Source of the DNA: CAMBDR01 sp046597185
GTDB lineage: Bacteria > Pseudomonadota > Gammaproteobacteria > Burkholderiales > Burkholderiaceae_D
DNA: 22,471 nt
Assembly (NCBI GenBank): GCA_046597185.1
Contig: JBKJLF010000097.1
Location: 1 to 22,471, forward strand
Reading direction: 5' to 3'
Shown here: piece by piece, positions 1 through 7,089 of the stretch
Position numbering within the stretch: the stretch's first letter is position 1
Layout: every line of letters starts with the position of its first letter
Notes under the pieces: model-generated
Database searches by the model: none
What the model saw: the letters and a program-made list of their open reading frames with translations, nothing else
Told to the model about the DNA's origin: nothing
Made by a program: the position numbers and the translations under genes

Positions 1-2992
1 CAAGCGACTTGGCGGCGGCGTTCATGCGGTAAATGGTCATGGTGGGCGCATCAAGCAAGCCACCTACGTACAGGTAGAGCGACTTGAATACGATGTCGGC
101 ATCGAGGTTGGCGGTAATCTCGCGCCCAATGTCGCCCAACTGGCGCAGGGTTTCCACTGACAATGCCAAATCGGCGTTGGCTACATTCAATGCCCTGTTT
201 GATTCGTTCAGCTCATGGTTGGCATCGATCAGCTCTTCCTGCTTTTCGCGCAATTGGGCAGTGCGGTCATCCACCAGTTGTTCCAGTTCCCGCTGGCGCT
301 GGCGCAGGTAGCGGGTGCGCACCTGCACCAGTGCCGCGACCAAGCTCGTCATCAACAGCAACAATACCAGAGCAAACCACCAGGTTTGCCACCATGCAGG
401 CAAAATCCGAATCGGGATACTTAGCTCATGCGTGCTCCATTCACCCAGGCGGTTGCTGCCGCGCACTTGCAGCGTATACAGGCCCGGCCACAAATTGCCA
501 TAGGCGGCGCTGCGGTGGTCGGCATCGGTATTGATCCAGTCTTTTTCATAGCCTTGCAGGCGGTATTGGTAGCGGTTTTTCTTTGGTTCTGAATAGTCAA
601 GGGCGGCAAACTCAATGGCAAAATTACGTTGCACGGGGACCAGGGTCAGGCTGGCGGCGTTGCCTGCCCCAGCTTGTGATGAGGGGTTTGCCAATGGGTT
701 TGCCAAAACGCCCGGTGCCACCGCTTGGCCATTGATCTTTAGCTCAGTAACGGCCAGCGGCGGGGCATAATCATACGCTTTGAAGCGGGCCGGATCAATA
801 ATGGCCACACCTTGCGTGCCACCAAAGAGCAGCAAACCGTCACGGGTCTGGCCATAAGAGCCAACCCAGGTTCCGCCCAAATCCATGCCGTCAGCCTGTG
901 TGAGCGGGGTTCTGCGCAGCCTGCTTGTGCCATGCGTGGCCCGGCCATTCGTACCCCGGCCAGCCTGCTCAATCACCCCTTCGTCCGTCCAGATGCGGCC
1001 TTGTCGGTCTTCCAGCAAGTTTTCTCCCATGGCTTTACCGGGTTGGCCAAGCAGGGCGCTAACATGCTCGAACCGGGCCAGCTTGCCGTCCAGGCTTTTC
1101 AACCGTTCCAGCCCCTTGTCTGTCGCAACCCACAGACTGTTACGACTGTCTATCAGCAGACCTGCAATTGAGTTGGAAACCAGACCGTCCGGGTGGTTGG
1201 GTTCGGCTGGGATGTGAATCAGGCCACGACGATGTGGCTCATGCAGCCACAAACCGTTTTGTGCACCTATCCAGACCCGGCCTTGCCCGTCTTCGGCCAG
1301 CGCGTAGACATGGTTTTCCATCGCCTTGCCCCGTTCGTCCGCAAGCACCTCGAAGCGCGCGCTCTGCTCTGCCAGATCGCCCTTCCGGGCAGGCTGTGGT
1401 GGCGGTGTAGCCGGGTGCCAGCGTGCCACCCCGCGAGTGGTTCCGGCCCACAGGCTACCGTCACGGCCAGCGAGCAACTTTAGCACATGCTTGTTGGGCA
1501 AACCCGGCACCACCACCCAGCCGGCGCTGCCAGGCAATTGCCGCACCACCCCGGCTAGCTGCGTACCCGCCCAAATTGATCCGTCGCTGGTTTGGGCCAA
1601 CGCAGAAATGGCTGTATCCGGCAAACCACCTGCCTGGCCCAGGCTGGTTCTATAGCCGCCTGTCAGACCACGCTGCCTGTCAAAAATATCGATCCCGTTG
1701 CCATGGGTGCCAAAAGCCAAGCGGCCATCGGCCAGTTCCAGCACACTCCACACATCGGGGTGACTCAATCCGTTTGGCCGTTTTGCGCTGTGCCTGAGTA
1801 TGCGCAGCATGGTGTTGTTAGTGTTTATGCGTTGCAAACCTGCCCCCCAGGTACCCACCCACAGCCATCCGGCCCGGTCCAGCAACAGGAGTCTCAGGCT
1901 ATCGAACGCGAGGCTGCCCGTAACCAGCGGATCATGGCGCAAGGTTTGCAGCACATGGCCGTCGCTGGCCGCAACGATAATGATCCCGCCGCCATGGCTT
2001 GCCAGCCAGATTTGGTCTGTTTTTACTTGTACGATTCCAAAAATCCAGGGGTGGCTCAGTTGTGCCAACGGTAGCCAGTGTGGCTGCGGTGCGCCGCCCG
2101 ACGGTGCGCCGCCCGACGGTGCGCCGCCCGGTGATGAGTCCAGCGGGGTGCCGCCCAGCCATGCGGCACCATGTTCGCGGGTGCCCAGCCACAGTTTGCC
2201 GTCCTGCGCTTGAAACAGGGATCGTACATCTCTGCCTGTTACGACCGTTTCAAAGCTTTTGCCGTCCAGCGAAAGCTGTTGCAAGCCGCTGCTTGTGCCC
2301 ACCCACAGGCGGCCTGCCTTGTCCAGCAACAGGCTGCGCACCTTGTCGTTCATCAGGCTGTGCGGGTCAGGGCCATGCCTGAAATGCGTAAAGCGTTTGC
2401 TGCCAGGTGGCAGGTGGTCCAGCCCCTGATTGGTGCCAATCCACATCCCGTCCCGCCCGTCATTGGCCAAGGCCCAAATTTTGCCGCCAGAGAGGCTGTC
2501 CGGGGCTTTTTCATCATGCTTAAAATGCTCAAAGTGCTCGCTGGTCGGGTCAAATACCGAGATGCCGTCGCTGGCGGTGCCAACCCAAATTCGGCCGTCT
2601 TTTGCAACGGATAAGGCATGGACAAAATCCCCTGCCAGTGAGAACGGGTCGCGGGCCTTGTGAGCAAACTTGCGGAAGCGGTAGCCGTCGTAACGCACAA
2701 GGCCAAGTTGCGTGCCGATCCAGATCAGGCCGCGTGCATCCTGCGCCAATGCGGTGATGGCCTTGTTGTCGATGCTTTCGGCATCACGCAGGGTTTCAAA
2801 TTCTGGTTCGGTGGAGGGGAAGTCTTGCACAGGCAGTGAAGGTGCGGCGGCCGTCGCTACGGCGGCCGTCGCTACGGCGGCCGTCGCTACGGCAGCCCCA
2901 GGCGGGACAACATCGGCTGCCATTAACGCCAACGGCAGCCAGACAGCAAGCCAAAAAAACAGCCATTGCACCTGCTTCAGACTTTTATTCAT
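1..2992 (-). CDS. Two-component regulator propeller sensor kinase, paralogue A (3' end outside window)
   Basis: Reads without interruption from ATG at 2992 to the left edge, 997 codons, so the C-terminus is missing. A signal peptide (MNKSLKQVQWLFFWL...) is followed by an Ala/Val-rich linker and many Reg_prop blades (repeats of the type GLIWIGTQLGLVRYDGYRF and GRLWVGTSSGLQQL). Then come a Y_Y_Y domain, a transmembrane segment beginning LPAWWQTWWFALVLLLL, a coiled coil and the start of a GAF domain (LRQLGDIGREITANLDADIV). Family knowledge: such proteins sense a periplasmic ligand and signal through a cytoplasmic histidine kinase. By alignment with the intact paralogue at 7090-11061, the lost part should hold the rest of GAF, HisKA with an HEINTPLG box, and HATPase_c. 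Ligand unknown. The start is supported by matching N-termini in the paralogues; no strong Shine-Dalgarno is visible. Confidence 0.93.
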   Translation of the reverse strand, partial: MNKSLKQVQWLFFWLAVWLPLALMAADVVPPGAAVATAAVATAAVATAAAPSLPVQDFPSTEPEFETLRDAESIDNKAITALAQDARGLIWIGTQLGLVRYDGYRFRKFAHKARDPFSLAGDFVHALSVAKDGRIWVGTASDGISVFDPTSEHFEHFKHDEKAPDSLSGGKIWALANDGRDGMWIGTNQGLDHLPPGSKRFTHFRHGPDPHSLMNDKVRSLLLDKAGRLWVGTSSGLQQLSLDGKSFETVVTGRDVRSLFQAQDGKLWLGTREHGAAWLGGTPLDSSPGGAPSGGAPSGGAPQPHWLPLAQLSHPWIFGIVQVKTDQIWLASHGGGIIIVAASDGHVLQTLRHDPLVTGSLAFDSLRLLLLDRAGWLWVGTWGAGLQRINTNNTMLRILRHSAKRPNGLSHPDVWSVLELADGRLAFGTHGNGIDIFDRQRGLTGGYRTSLGQAGGLPDTAISALAQTSDGSIWAGTQLAGVVRQLPGSAGWVVVPGLPNKHVLKLLAGRDGSLWAGTTRGVARWHPATPPPQPARKGDLAEQSARFEVLADERGKAMENHVYALAEDGQGRVWIGAQNGLWLHEPHRRGLIHIPAEPNHPDGLVSNSIAGLLIDSRNSLWVATDKGLERLKSLDGKLARFEHVSALLGQPGKAMGENLLEDRQGRIWTDEGVIEQAGRGTNGRATHGTSRLRRTPLTQADGMDLGGTWVGSYGQTRDGLLLFGGTQGVAIIDPARFKAYDYAPPLAVTELKINGQAVAPGVLANPLANPSSQAGAGNAASLTLVPVQRNFAIEFAALDYSEPKKNRYQYRLQGYEKDWINTDADHRSAAYGNLWPGLYTLQVRGSNRLGEWSTHELSIPIRILPAWWQTWWFALVLLLLMTSLVAALVQVRTRYLRQRQRELEQLVDDRTAQLREKQEELIDANHELNESNRALNVANADLALSVETLRQLGDIGREITANLDADIVFKSLYLYVGGLLDAPTMTIYRMNAAAKSL
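2091..2130. repeat. In-frame 15-bp tandem repeat inside propeller gene A
   Basis: The unit gcgccgcccgacggt occurs twice perfectly (2091-2105, 2106-2120) and then partially (2121-2130). On the minus strand it encodes GGAPS units in a loop between propeller blades. Paralogues C and D have no such tandem array at this loop. Confidence 0.9.
2846..2890. repeat. Perfect 3 x 15-bp tandem repeat in the linker after the signal peptide of gene A
   Basis: Three identical copies of ggcggccgtcgctac at 2846-2860, 2861-2875 and 2876-2890. On the minus strand they encode VATAA units between the signal peptide and the first propeller motif. Paralogues C and D lack the array. Units are multiples of three, so copy-number change would preserve the frame. 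Confidence 0.95.
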
Positions 2993-3080
2993 ATTTCACC
3001 ATTTTTCTTGAATAATATTAATTTTTTAATCCATGCCGCAAAGCCAATTCCGCAGCCCTGCCTGAAGCAATATGGAGAAT

Positions 3081-3099
3081 CGATTCTACACCGGAAAAT
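3081..3099 (-). promoter_or_regulatory. Conserved promoter-like block upstream of propeller gene A
   Basis: On the minus strand this reads ATTTTCCGGTGTAGAATCG and is identical over 19 bp to 11154-11172 upstream of propeller gene C. It contains a -10-like TAGAAT (3088-3083). The distance from that hexamer to the start codon is about 91 bp here and 95 bp for gene C. No good -35 hexamer is seen, so an activator may be needed. Promoter function is inferred. Confidence 0.55.
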
Positions 3100-3108
3100 A
3101 CCCCCAAA

Positions 3109-3126
3109 ATGGTACTTAAGCGCAAT
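3109..3126. promoter_or_regulatory. Degenerate copy of the 18-bp palindrome (site a)
   Basis: ATGGTACTTAAGCGCAAT compared with the perfect ATTGTACTTAAGTACAAT at 11218. The centre CTTAAG and the outer AAT are kept, one GTAC half is intact and the other has become GCGC. The flanks also match site d (GGCC on one side, an ATTTTGG block on the other). It lies about 20 bp upstream of the TAGAAT block of gene A. No -10 hexamer is found at the 31.5-bp distance seen at other sites. Confidence 0.5.
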
Positions 3127-3370
3127 TGGCCGCTGCCGCAGCGCGGTTATTTCTGATTGAAACGATGTACAGCAGATGGGCTGCGCCATTGATTGCTACC
3201 TTGCCTGAAAAATGGCAAGTCATATGACGATGGGTTCTATGGGTTTGCTGTGCGTTACATTGCCGGAATGGGCGGTAAGCGGGTGTCTGACGAGAAGAGC
3301 CAGACGATTGACAATTTGACGGCGTTGATGCAGATTGGGGCGACATGTTTGCCGCCCCAGGTTTCAAATA
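3127..3370. other. Intergenic region between the GH16 gene and propeller A; no gene supported
   Basis: No ORF here has a convincing start, ribosome binding site or recognisable family. A plus-strand frame around 3240-3365 reads smoothly (for example GMGGKRVSDEKSQTI) and may be an old coding remnant, but it runs into the antisense strand of the GH16 gene. A 7-bp hairpin (3336-3342 with 3353-3359) lies just past the GH16 stop on the minus strand. It lacks a U-tract, so it is at most a weak terminator. Confidence 0.4.
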
Positions 3371-4618
3371 CTATTTTTGATACACCCGCACATAATCCAC
3401 CAACATCTGTTGCGGAAACACGGTCGCCGAAGTCGGGTTACCTGGCCAACTGCCACCCACCGCCAAATTCAACAAAGCATGAAAGCGTTGATCAAACGGG
3501 GCCGGGTAGGCACCACCGCCGGAACTCCACTGGGTTTGGGTGGAATACAGCACATTATCCACATACCAGCGAATTTGCCTGGGTTCCCATTCCACCGCAT
3601 AGGTGTGGTAATTGTCGGCGATACTGGTGGCGGGGTTGTAAGCCACCGTGGTATATCGATTGTTGGGCCAGGTATTGCCATAGTGAATTGAGCCATAAAT
3701 GGTATTGCCGCCTGTGCCATTGGTGTTGATGGCTTCCATAATATCAATTTCACCACTGGCGGCCCAGGTGCCGTATTTATTGTCGGTCGGCAGCATCCAG
3801 AACGCCGGCCAGATCCCTTGGCCGCGTGGCAGTTTTATACGTGCTTCAAAGCGGCCATATAACCAGTCGCCCTTCAACTTGCTGTTCATGCGAGCGGAGG
3901 TGTATTGTTTGCCGCCGTAGGCTTCCTTACGTGCTTCAATCACCAAATGGCCGCTTTCAACCCGGGCGTTTTCCGGGCGCGCGGTATAGTATTGCAATTC
4001 ATTATTGCCGCCGCCGTCGCCATTGACTTCAAACGTCCATTTGGTTTGATCAATACTGGTGCCATTAAATTCATCAGCCCACACCAGCCGCCACGCGGCT
4101 GCGCCCACTGGCTGCAAATTCCATTGTTGTGCGGCGGTGCCGTTGGCAGTCCAGATTTGCACATTGCTGCCATCCGCAGTTTTTGCGCTCGCCACGTCCA
4201 GCGCTTTATTGCTGAGCACATTCTTCAAAGTATAACTGCCATTGCTATTGGCGCTGAAGGTCCATTGCTGCGCGCCGCTGCCGTTGATGGTGGCAATTTG
4301 CACATTGGTACCATCGGCGGTGTTGGCCCAAGCCACATCCAGCGCTTTGCCGCTATTGGGATTGACCAGGGTATAGCTGCCATTGGCATTTTGGTTAAAT
4401 TTCCATTGCTGTGCGGCACTGCCGTTACCGGTCCAAATTTGTACATTGGTGCCATCGGCGGTTCCCGCGCCGGCCACATCCAGGGCCTTGTTGCTGTTGG
4501 TGTTAACCAGGGTAAATATCCCGCCTGGACTGGGGGCAGCCGCCATGACGTTGCATGCACCGGCAACCAGGATCACCAACAATACGGGCTTTACTACTTT
4601 GCGATAGATAGAATTCAT
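3371..4618 (-). CDS. Secreted GH16 endo-beta-1,3-glucanase with ricin-type lectin domain
   Basis: 415 residues. A signal peptide ends near residue 27 (NVMAAAPS). Residues 31-168 form a ricin B-like beta-trefoil (CBM13-type): three repeats of the type YTLVNPNSGKALDVAWANT, each ending in an AQQW or GAQQW motif. Residues about 176-414 are a GH16 catalytic domain with the motif EIDIME at 290-295, predicted nucleophile E290 and acid/base E295. Substrate-cleft landmarks such as GQGIWPAFWMLP and the C-terminal VDYVRVYQK are present. Such enzymes hydrolyse laminarin-type beta-1,3- or mixed-linkage glucans outside the cell. AAAGGAGATTTAA precedes the ATG, an excellent ribosome binding site. The gene is monocistronic and lies downstream of the promoter and perfect inverted repeat at 4766-4816. 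The exact glucan specificity cannot be read from sequence. Confidence 0.95.
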   Translation of the reverse strand: MNSIYRKVVKPVLLVILVAGACNVMAAAPSPGGIFTLVNTNSNKALDVAGAGTADGTNVQIWTGNGSAAQQWKFNQNANGSYTLVNPNSGKALDVAWANTADGTNVQIATINGSGAQQWTFSANSNGSYTLKNVLSNKALDVASAKTADGSNVQIWTANGTAAQQWNLQPVGAAAWRLVWADEFNGTSIDQTKWTFEVNGDGGGNNELQYYTARPENARVESGHLVIEARKEAYGGKQYTSARMNSKLKGDWLYGRFEARIKLPRGQGIWPAFWMLPTDNKYGTWAASGEIDIMEAINTNGTGGNTIYGSIHYGNTWPNNRYTTVAYNPATSIADNYHTYAVEWEPRQIRWYVDNVLYSTQTQWSSGGGAYPAPFDQRFHALLNLAVGGSWPGNPTSATVFPQQMLVDYVRVYQK

Positions 4619-4765
4619 TTAAATCTCCTTTAATTTTAATTAAACTTTTTTGAATGGTTTACTTCCTGATAATAACCGATTCCCGCGACATTTCATCTGT
4701 ACGAAAACCCTGACGTTTGCGTCTGTCTTTTTAAGCTTGGCCGCCTTTTTGTTTGCGGTGTAGCT

Positions 4766-4816
4766 ATAATGCCGCAAGGTAATTTTTGGCGCAATTGTAC
4801 CAAAGTACAATTGCGC
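4766..4816 (-). promoter_or_regulatory. Promoter with perfect 12-bp-arm palindrome (site b) for the GH16 gene
   Basis: An inverted repeat gcgcaattgtac / gtacaattgcgc (4789-4800 and 4805-4816) is separated by 4 bp. Its core 4794-4811 fits ATTGTAC-N4-GTACAAT. On the minus strand a -35 slot TTGCGC (4794-4789) starts at the palindrome edge, followed by a 17-bp spacer and CATTAT (4771-4766) as -10. The leader to the GH16 ATG would be about 140 nt. The same geometry occurs at 11218-11263, 17501-17546 and 18987-19032. Operator function is inferred. Confidence 0.7.
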
Positions 4817-4846
4817 TCAGTGTCGAAAAATATCGATTCGCAATGT

Positions 4847-5017
4847 TCAATCCGGTTGCGTGGAGGGGAAGCTCCTGGCATTGAGCCGTATCGCCACAAT
4901 CGTGCCTTCCCCCAGGGTGCTGGTGATCTGAATCTGCCCTTTTAGCCTTTGCGTCACATGGTTGTACGCCACGTGTAAGCCCAGCCCCACATGCCCGTGC
5001 ATGCCGCTTTTGGTGGT
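4847..5017 (-). pseudogene. Remnant of a propeller-kinase C-terminus (HATPase G2 box to stop)
   Basis: 57 codons including the stop, reading TTKSGMHGHVGLGLHVAYNH and then VTQRLKGQIQITSTLGEGT, ending SFPSTQPD. It is nearly identical to the last ATP-binding motifs of the intact kinases at 7090 and 12512. Upstream of ACC-ACC at 5017 the homology stops abruptly, where the intact genes read DPFF before TTKSG. There is no start codon or kinase core, so this is a dead 3' fragment left by recombination or deletion among paralogues. A family-level duplicate lies at 16965-17033. Confidence 0.85.
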
Positions 5018-5490
5018 TTTGCCACATCCCCCGGCACCAGGTATTCAATCTGATCAGCACCTTGCTGTTGATGGAGCGCCAGTCCGCGCCGCTATCCTTG
5101 TTTTGGGTAAAGCAGGTCGACCCTTCTCTGAGCCAAAGCCGGATGTTCTGTGCCATGTCATCCAGGGTCGCATTGTTTTTTGCACTGGCGGCTTTCAAAT
5201 ACTGGTCCTGGAAATAGGGCACATTGCCAGTGGTGGGGACACCGTTTCTGTCTTGGTAGACATCGGCATCAGCCTTGTTGAATCCGTCGAGCGGATGCAA
5301 GCGCGGCAACCATGCATTCCAATCCGGAAACTGCAGGGCAACCAGCAATTGACGCATGTTCAGGTTGCCGTAGACATTCACCAAAGAGTTCCGGCAGTGG
5401 TGTCCGGGGTGGAAATACCGGGGAACAGATAGTTTTTCATCTCTGCATAGCTATTAAGCACGGCATCTACCCCCGCGCCAGCAGCCCATT
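5018..5490 (-). pseudogene. Frameshifted remnant of an unidentified gene
   Basis: The minus strand reads like coding sequence in two successive frames. About 5490-5390 gives VDAVLNSYAEMKNYLFPGIS, ending in TGA just after AGTL. From 5384 another frame gives VNVYGNLNMRQLLVALQFPD, continuing to about 5055 with WRSINSKVLIRLNTW. Changing CTTTGG near 5387 by one or two bases would join them. I do not recognise the family. The 3' end is replaced by the kinase fragment at 4847-5017, and no promoter or ribosome binding site is evident. Codon texture and lack of low complexity suggest a once real protein. Function unknown. Confidence 0.5.
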
Positions 5491-5518
5491 TACTAAAGTA
5501 CCATTTGTACTAAAGGCC
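5490..5518. promoter_or_regulatory. Two overlapping degenerate palindrome half-sites (site c)
   Basis: TACTAAAGTACCAT (about 5491-5504) and TTTGTACTAAAG (5504-5515) each resemble the core GTAC-TAAA-GTAC of the 18-bp palindrome, with centres 17 bp apart. Neither strand shows a -10 hexamer at the distance seen at the other sites. It abuts the pseudogene at 5018-5490 and reads in frame into it on the minus strand, so it may be a decayed site or chance. Confidence 0.35.
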
Positions 5519-5556
5519 CATTTACGCAGGAGCAGAGAAATACCCGGTCGCCACGC

Positions 5557-7086
5557 TCAATCCGGAAAAAGTGGCAGCGCCACCTGAATGCAGGTGCCTT
5601 TGCCGCTGGCCGAGTCGATACTGAACTTGCCACTCAGTTCCGCAACCCTTTCCTGCATACCCAACAAGCCAATACCTGGCACCACGGCTTTGGATGTCGG
5701 ATCGAAACCAACGCCATTATCCTGCACCGACAGCGCCACTTCATTGCTGCGCCAAGCCAGCAGCAGCACAATCTTCTTGGCCTTGCCATGACGCAGCGCA
5801 TTGGTCACACTTTCCTGCGCAATCCGAAACAAGGCCAGTTCCACCTCGCCATTGAGTGGCATCACCTCGCCCTCTTGCTGCACCTCCACCTCAATTGCGG
5901 TGCCTACGGTCAGGCGCGGCAAATCGCGGCGCAGGGTATCGACCAGATTAATCGGCGTGTGCTGCTTCTTTTTGGCGCTGCGTAAGGCGTTGAGCAATTG
6001 GCGTGTTTGCACATGGCCATCTCGCGCCAGTTCCATGGCACGCTCAACACAGGCCAAACCGCTACGCGCCGACTTGGCTGGCGCGGTTGGCGTGGTTGTC
6101 AACTCATCCTGGCCTTGCTCCCGCGTGAGCACCGTGCGCGCAATGTCCAGTTGTAGCAACACACCGGTCATGGTTTGCGACAGATTATCGTGCAAATCGA
6201 GCGACAATTGCTGCCGTTCCGCCTGAATCAACTTGGCCTGGGTTTCTTGCAGATACGACAGCGCGTCCGTTAATTCTTCATGCGATTGGGTCAAATCCCG
6301 GTGCGCTATCGAATTGGACATGGCAATGGCGGTATAGCTGGCCAGAATGTGCAAAAATTCGATTTGATCTTCATTGTAGGCATATGGCTTGGGGCTTTGC
6401 ACGCTCAGGCAGCCAATAACCTGTTGCTCGGCCAATAGCGGCAGGTAGACCACGGTTTCCATCGGATGGCCCGAAAGGGGTGGCAAGATCGTTTCAAGGT
6501 AATTGCCTAATTCACTCCTGCGGTGAGTGATCAGTTCACGCTGTTCGCGCACGCACCACACGGCAGGGCGATTACGATCAGCAAGAGACACCGCCGAATT
6601 GGGCAAACGCTGCCCGTGTTCAATTTCATAGACAAATTCGATCTGCTCGTTGTTCACCAGGGCAATGGCAAACACATCCGCGTCCAGCCGCGCAAACACT
6701 TGCTTATACACCCGCTCAAAGGCTTGCTCCATATCCAGGGTGGCGGTGAGTTCCTGGCCGATTTTACTGAGTTTGAGAATATCGTTGGTACGCGCATCAA
6801 TCGCCCGTTGCAAGTGGCGCGCCTTGGCGCGCAAACGTGCCACGCGCCAGCGAAACCAGCCATACAAAACGCTGGTTAACAGCAACAATACCAACACCCA
6901 AAACCAGGTTGCTTGCCACCATGCAGGCAACCCATGGAGCGCAATGACTAACTCAGCGCCATTCCCCCGCATCAAAGGTGCGGATGGCACAAGCGGCACT
7001 GCCGCCGCTTGTGCCATGATTGCAAAAGACAGGCAGGCAACAAGCCCCCACCCCGGCCATTGACCATATTTTAGATTTTTATTCAT
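5557..7086 (-). CDS. GAF-containing NarL/DegS-type sensor histidine kinase
   Basis: 509 residues. A signal-like segment (1-30) and a short periplasmic stub lead to a transmembrane helix at about 58-77. A linker/coiled coil (80-105) and a GAF domain (about 106-262) follow. The HisKA_3 dimerisation domain reads ERQQLSLDLHDNLSQ with phospho-acceptor H299. HATPase_c has the N-box around FRIAQESVTNALRHG, D-box DNGVGFDP and GIGLLGMQERV. Family knowledge: such kinases phosphorylate NarL/LuxR-type response regulators, but none lies in this window. The start codon is 3 nt after the stop of the propeller kinase, with AAAGGA lying inside that gene's end, so the two are probably co-transcribed and translationally coupled. 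The ALHGLPAWWQATWFWVLVLLLL membrane region resembles the post-Y_Y_Y helix of the propeller kinases, suggesting origin by loss of a propeller. Confidence 0.93.
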   Translation of the reverse strand: MNKNLKYGQWPGWGLVACLSFAIMAQAAAVPLVPSAPLMRGNGAELVIALHGLPAWWQATWFWVLVLLLLTSVLYGWFRWRVARLRAKARHLQRAIDARTNDILKLSKIGQELTATLDMEQAFERVYKQVFARLDADVFAIALVNNEQIEFVYEIEHGQRLPNSAVSLADRNRPAVWCVREQRELITHRRSELGNYLETILPPLSGHPMETVVYLPLLAEQQVIGCLSVQSPKPYAYNEDQIEFLHILASYTAIAMSNSIAHRDLTQSHEELTDALSYLQETQAKLIQAERQQLSLDLHDNLSQTMTGVLLQLDIARTVLTREQGQDELTTTPTAPAKSARSGLACVERAMELARDGHVQTRQLLNALRSAKKKQHTPINLVDTLRRDLPRLTVGTAIEVEVQQEGEVMPLNGEVELALFRIAQESVTNALRHGKAKKIVLLLAWRSNEVALSVQDNGVGFDPTSKAVVPGIGLLGMQERVAELSGKFSIDSASGKGTCIQVALPLFPD

Positions 7087-7089
7087 AAT

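Noticed and set aside
2081..2140. Frameshift or assembly error at the GC-rich repeat in gene A
   Set aside because: The 15-bp units keep the frame and the propeller reading continues on both sides.
3193..3729. Plus-strand ORF beginning in the gap before the GH16 gene
   Set aside because: Its first 60 codons read smoothly but two thirds are antisense to the GH16 gene and no ribosome binding site is present; kept only as a possible old remnant.
3905..4633. 242-codon plus-strand ORF antisense to the GH16 gene
   Set aside because: The minus strand carries signal peptide, lectin repeats and the EIDIME catalytic motif; the plus frame is a shadow with no family or ribosome binding site.
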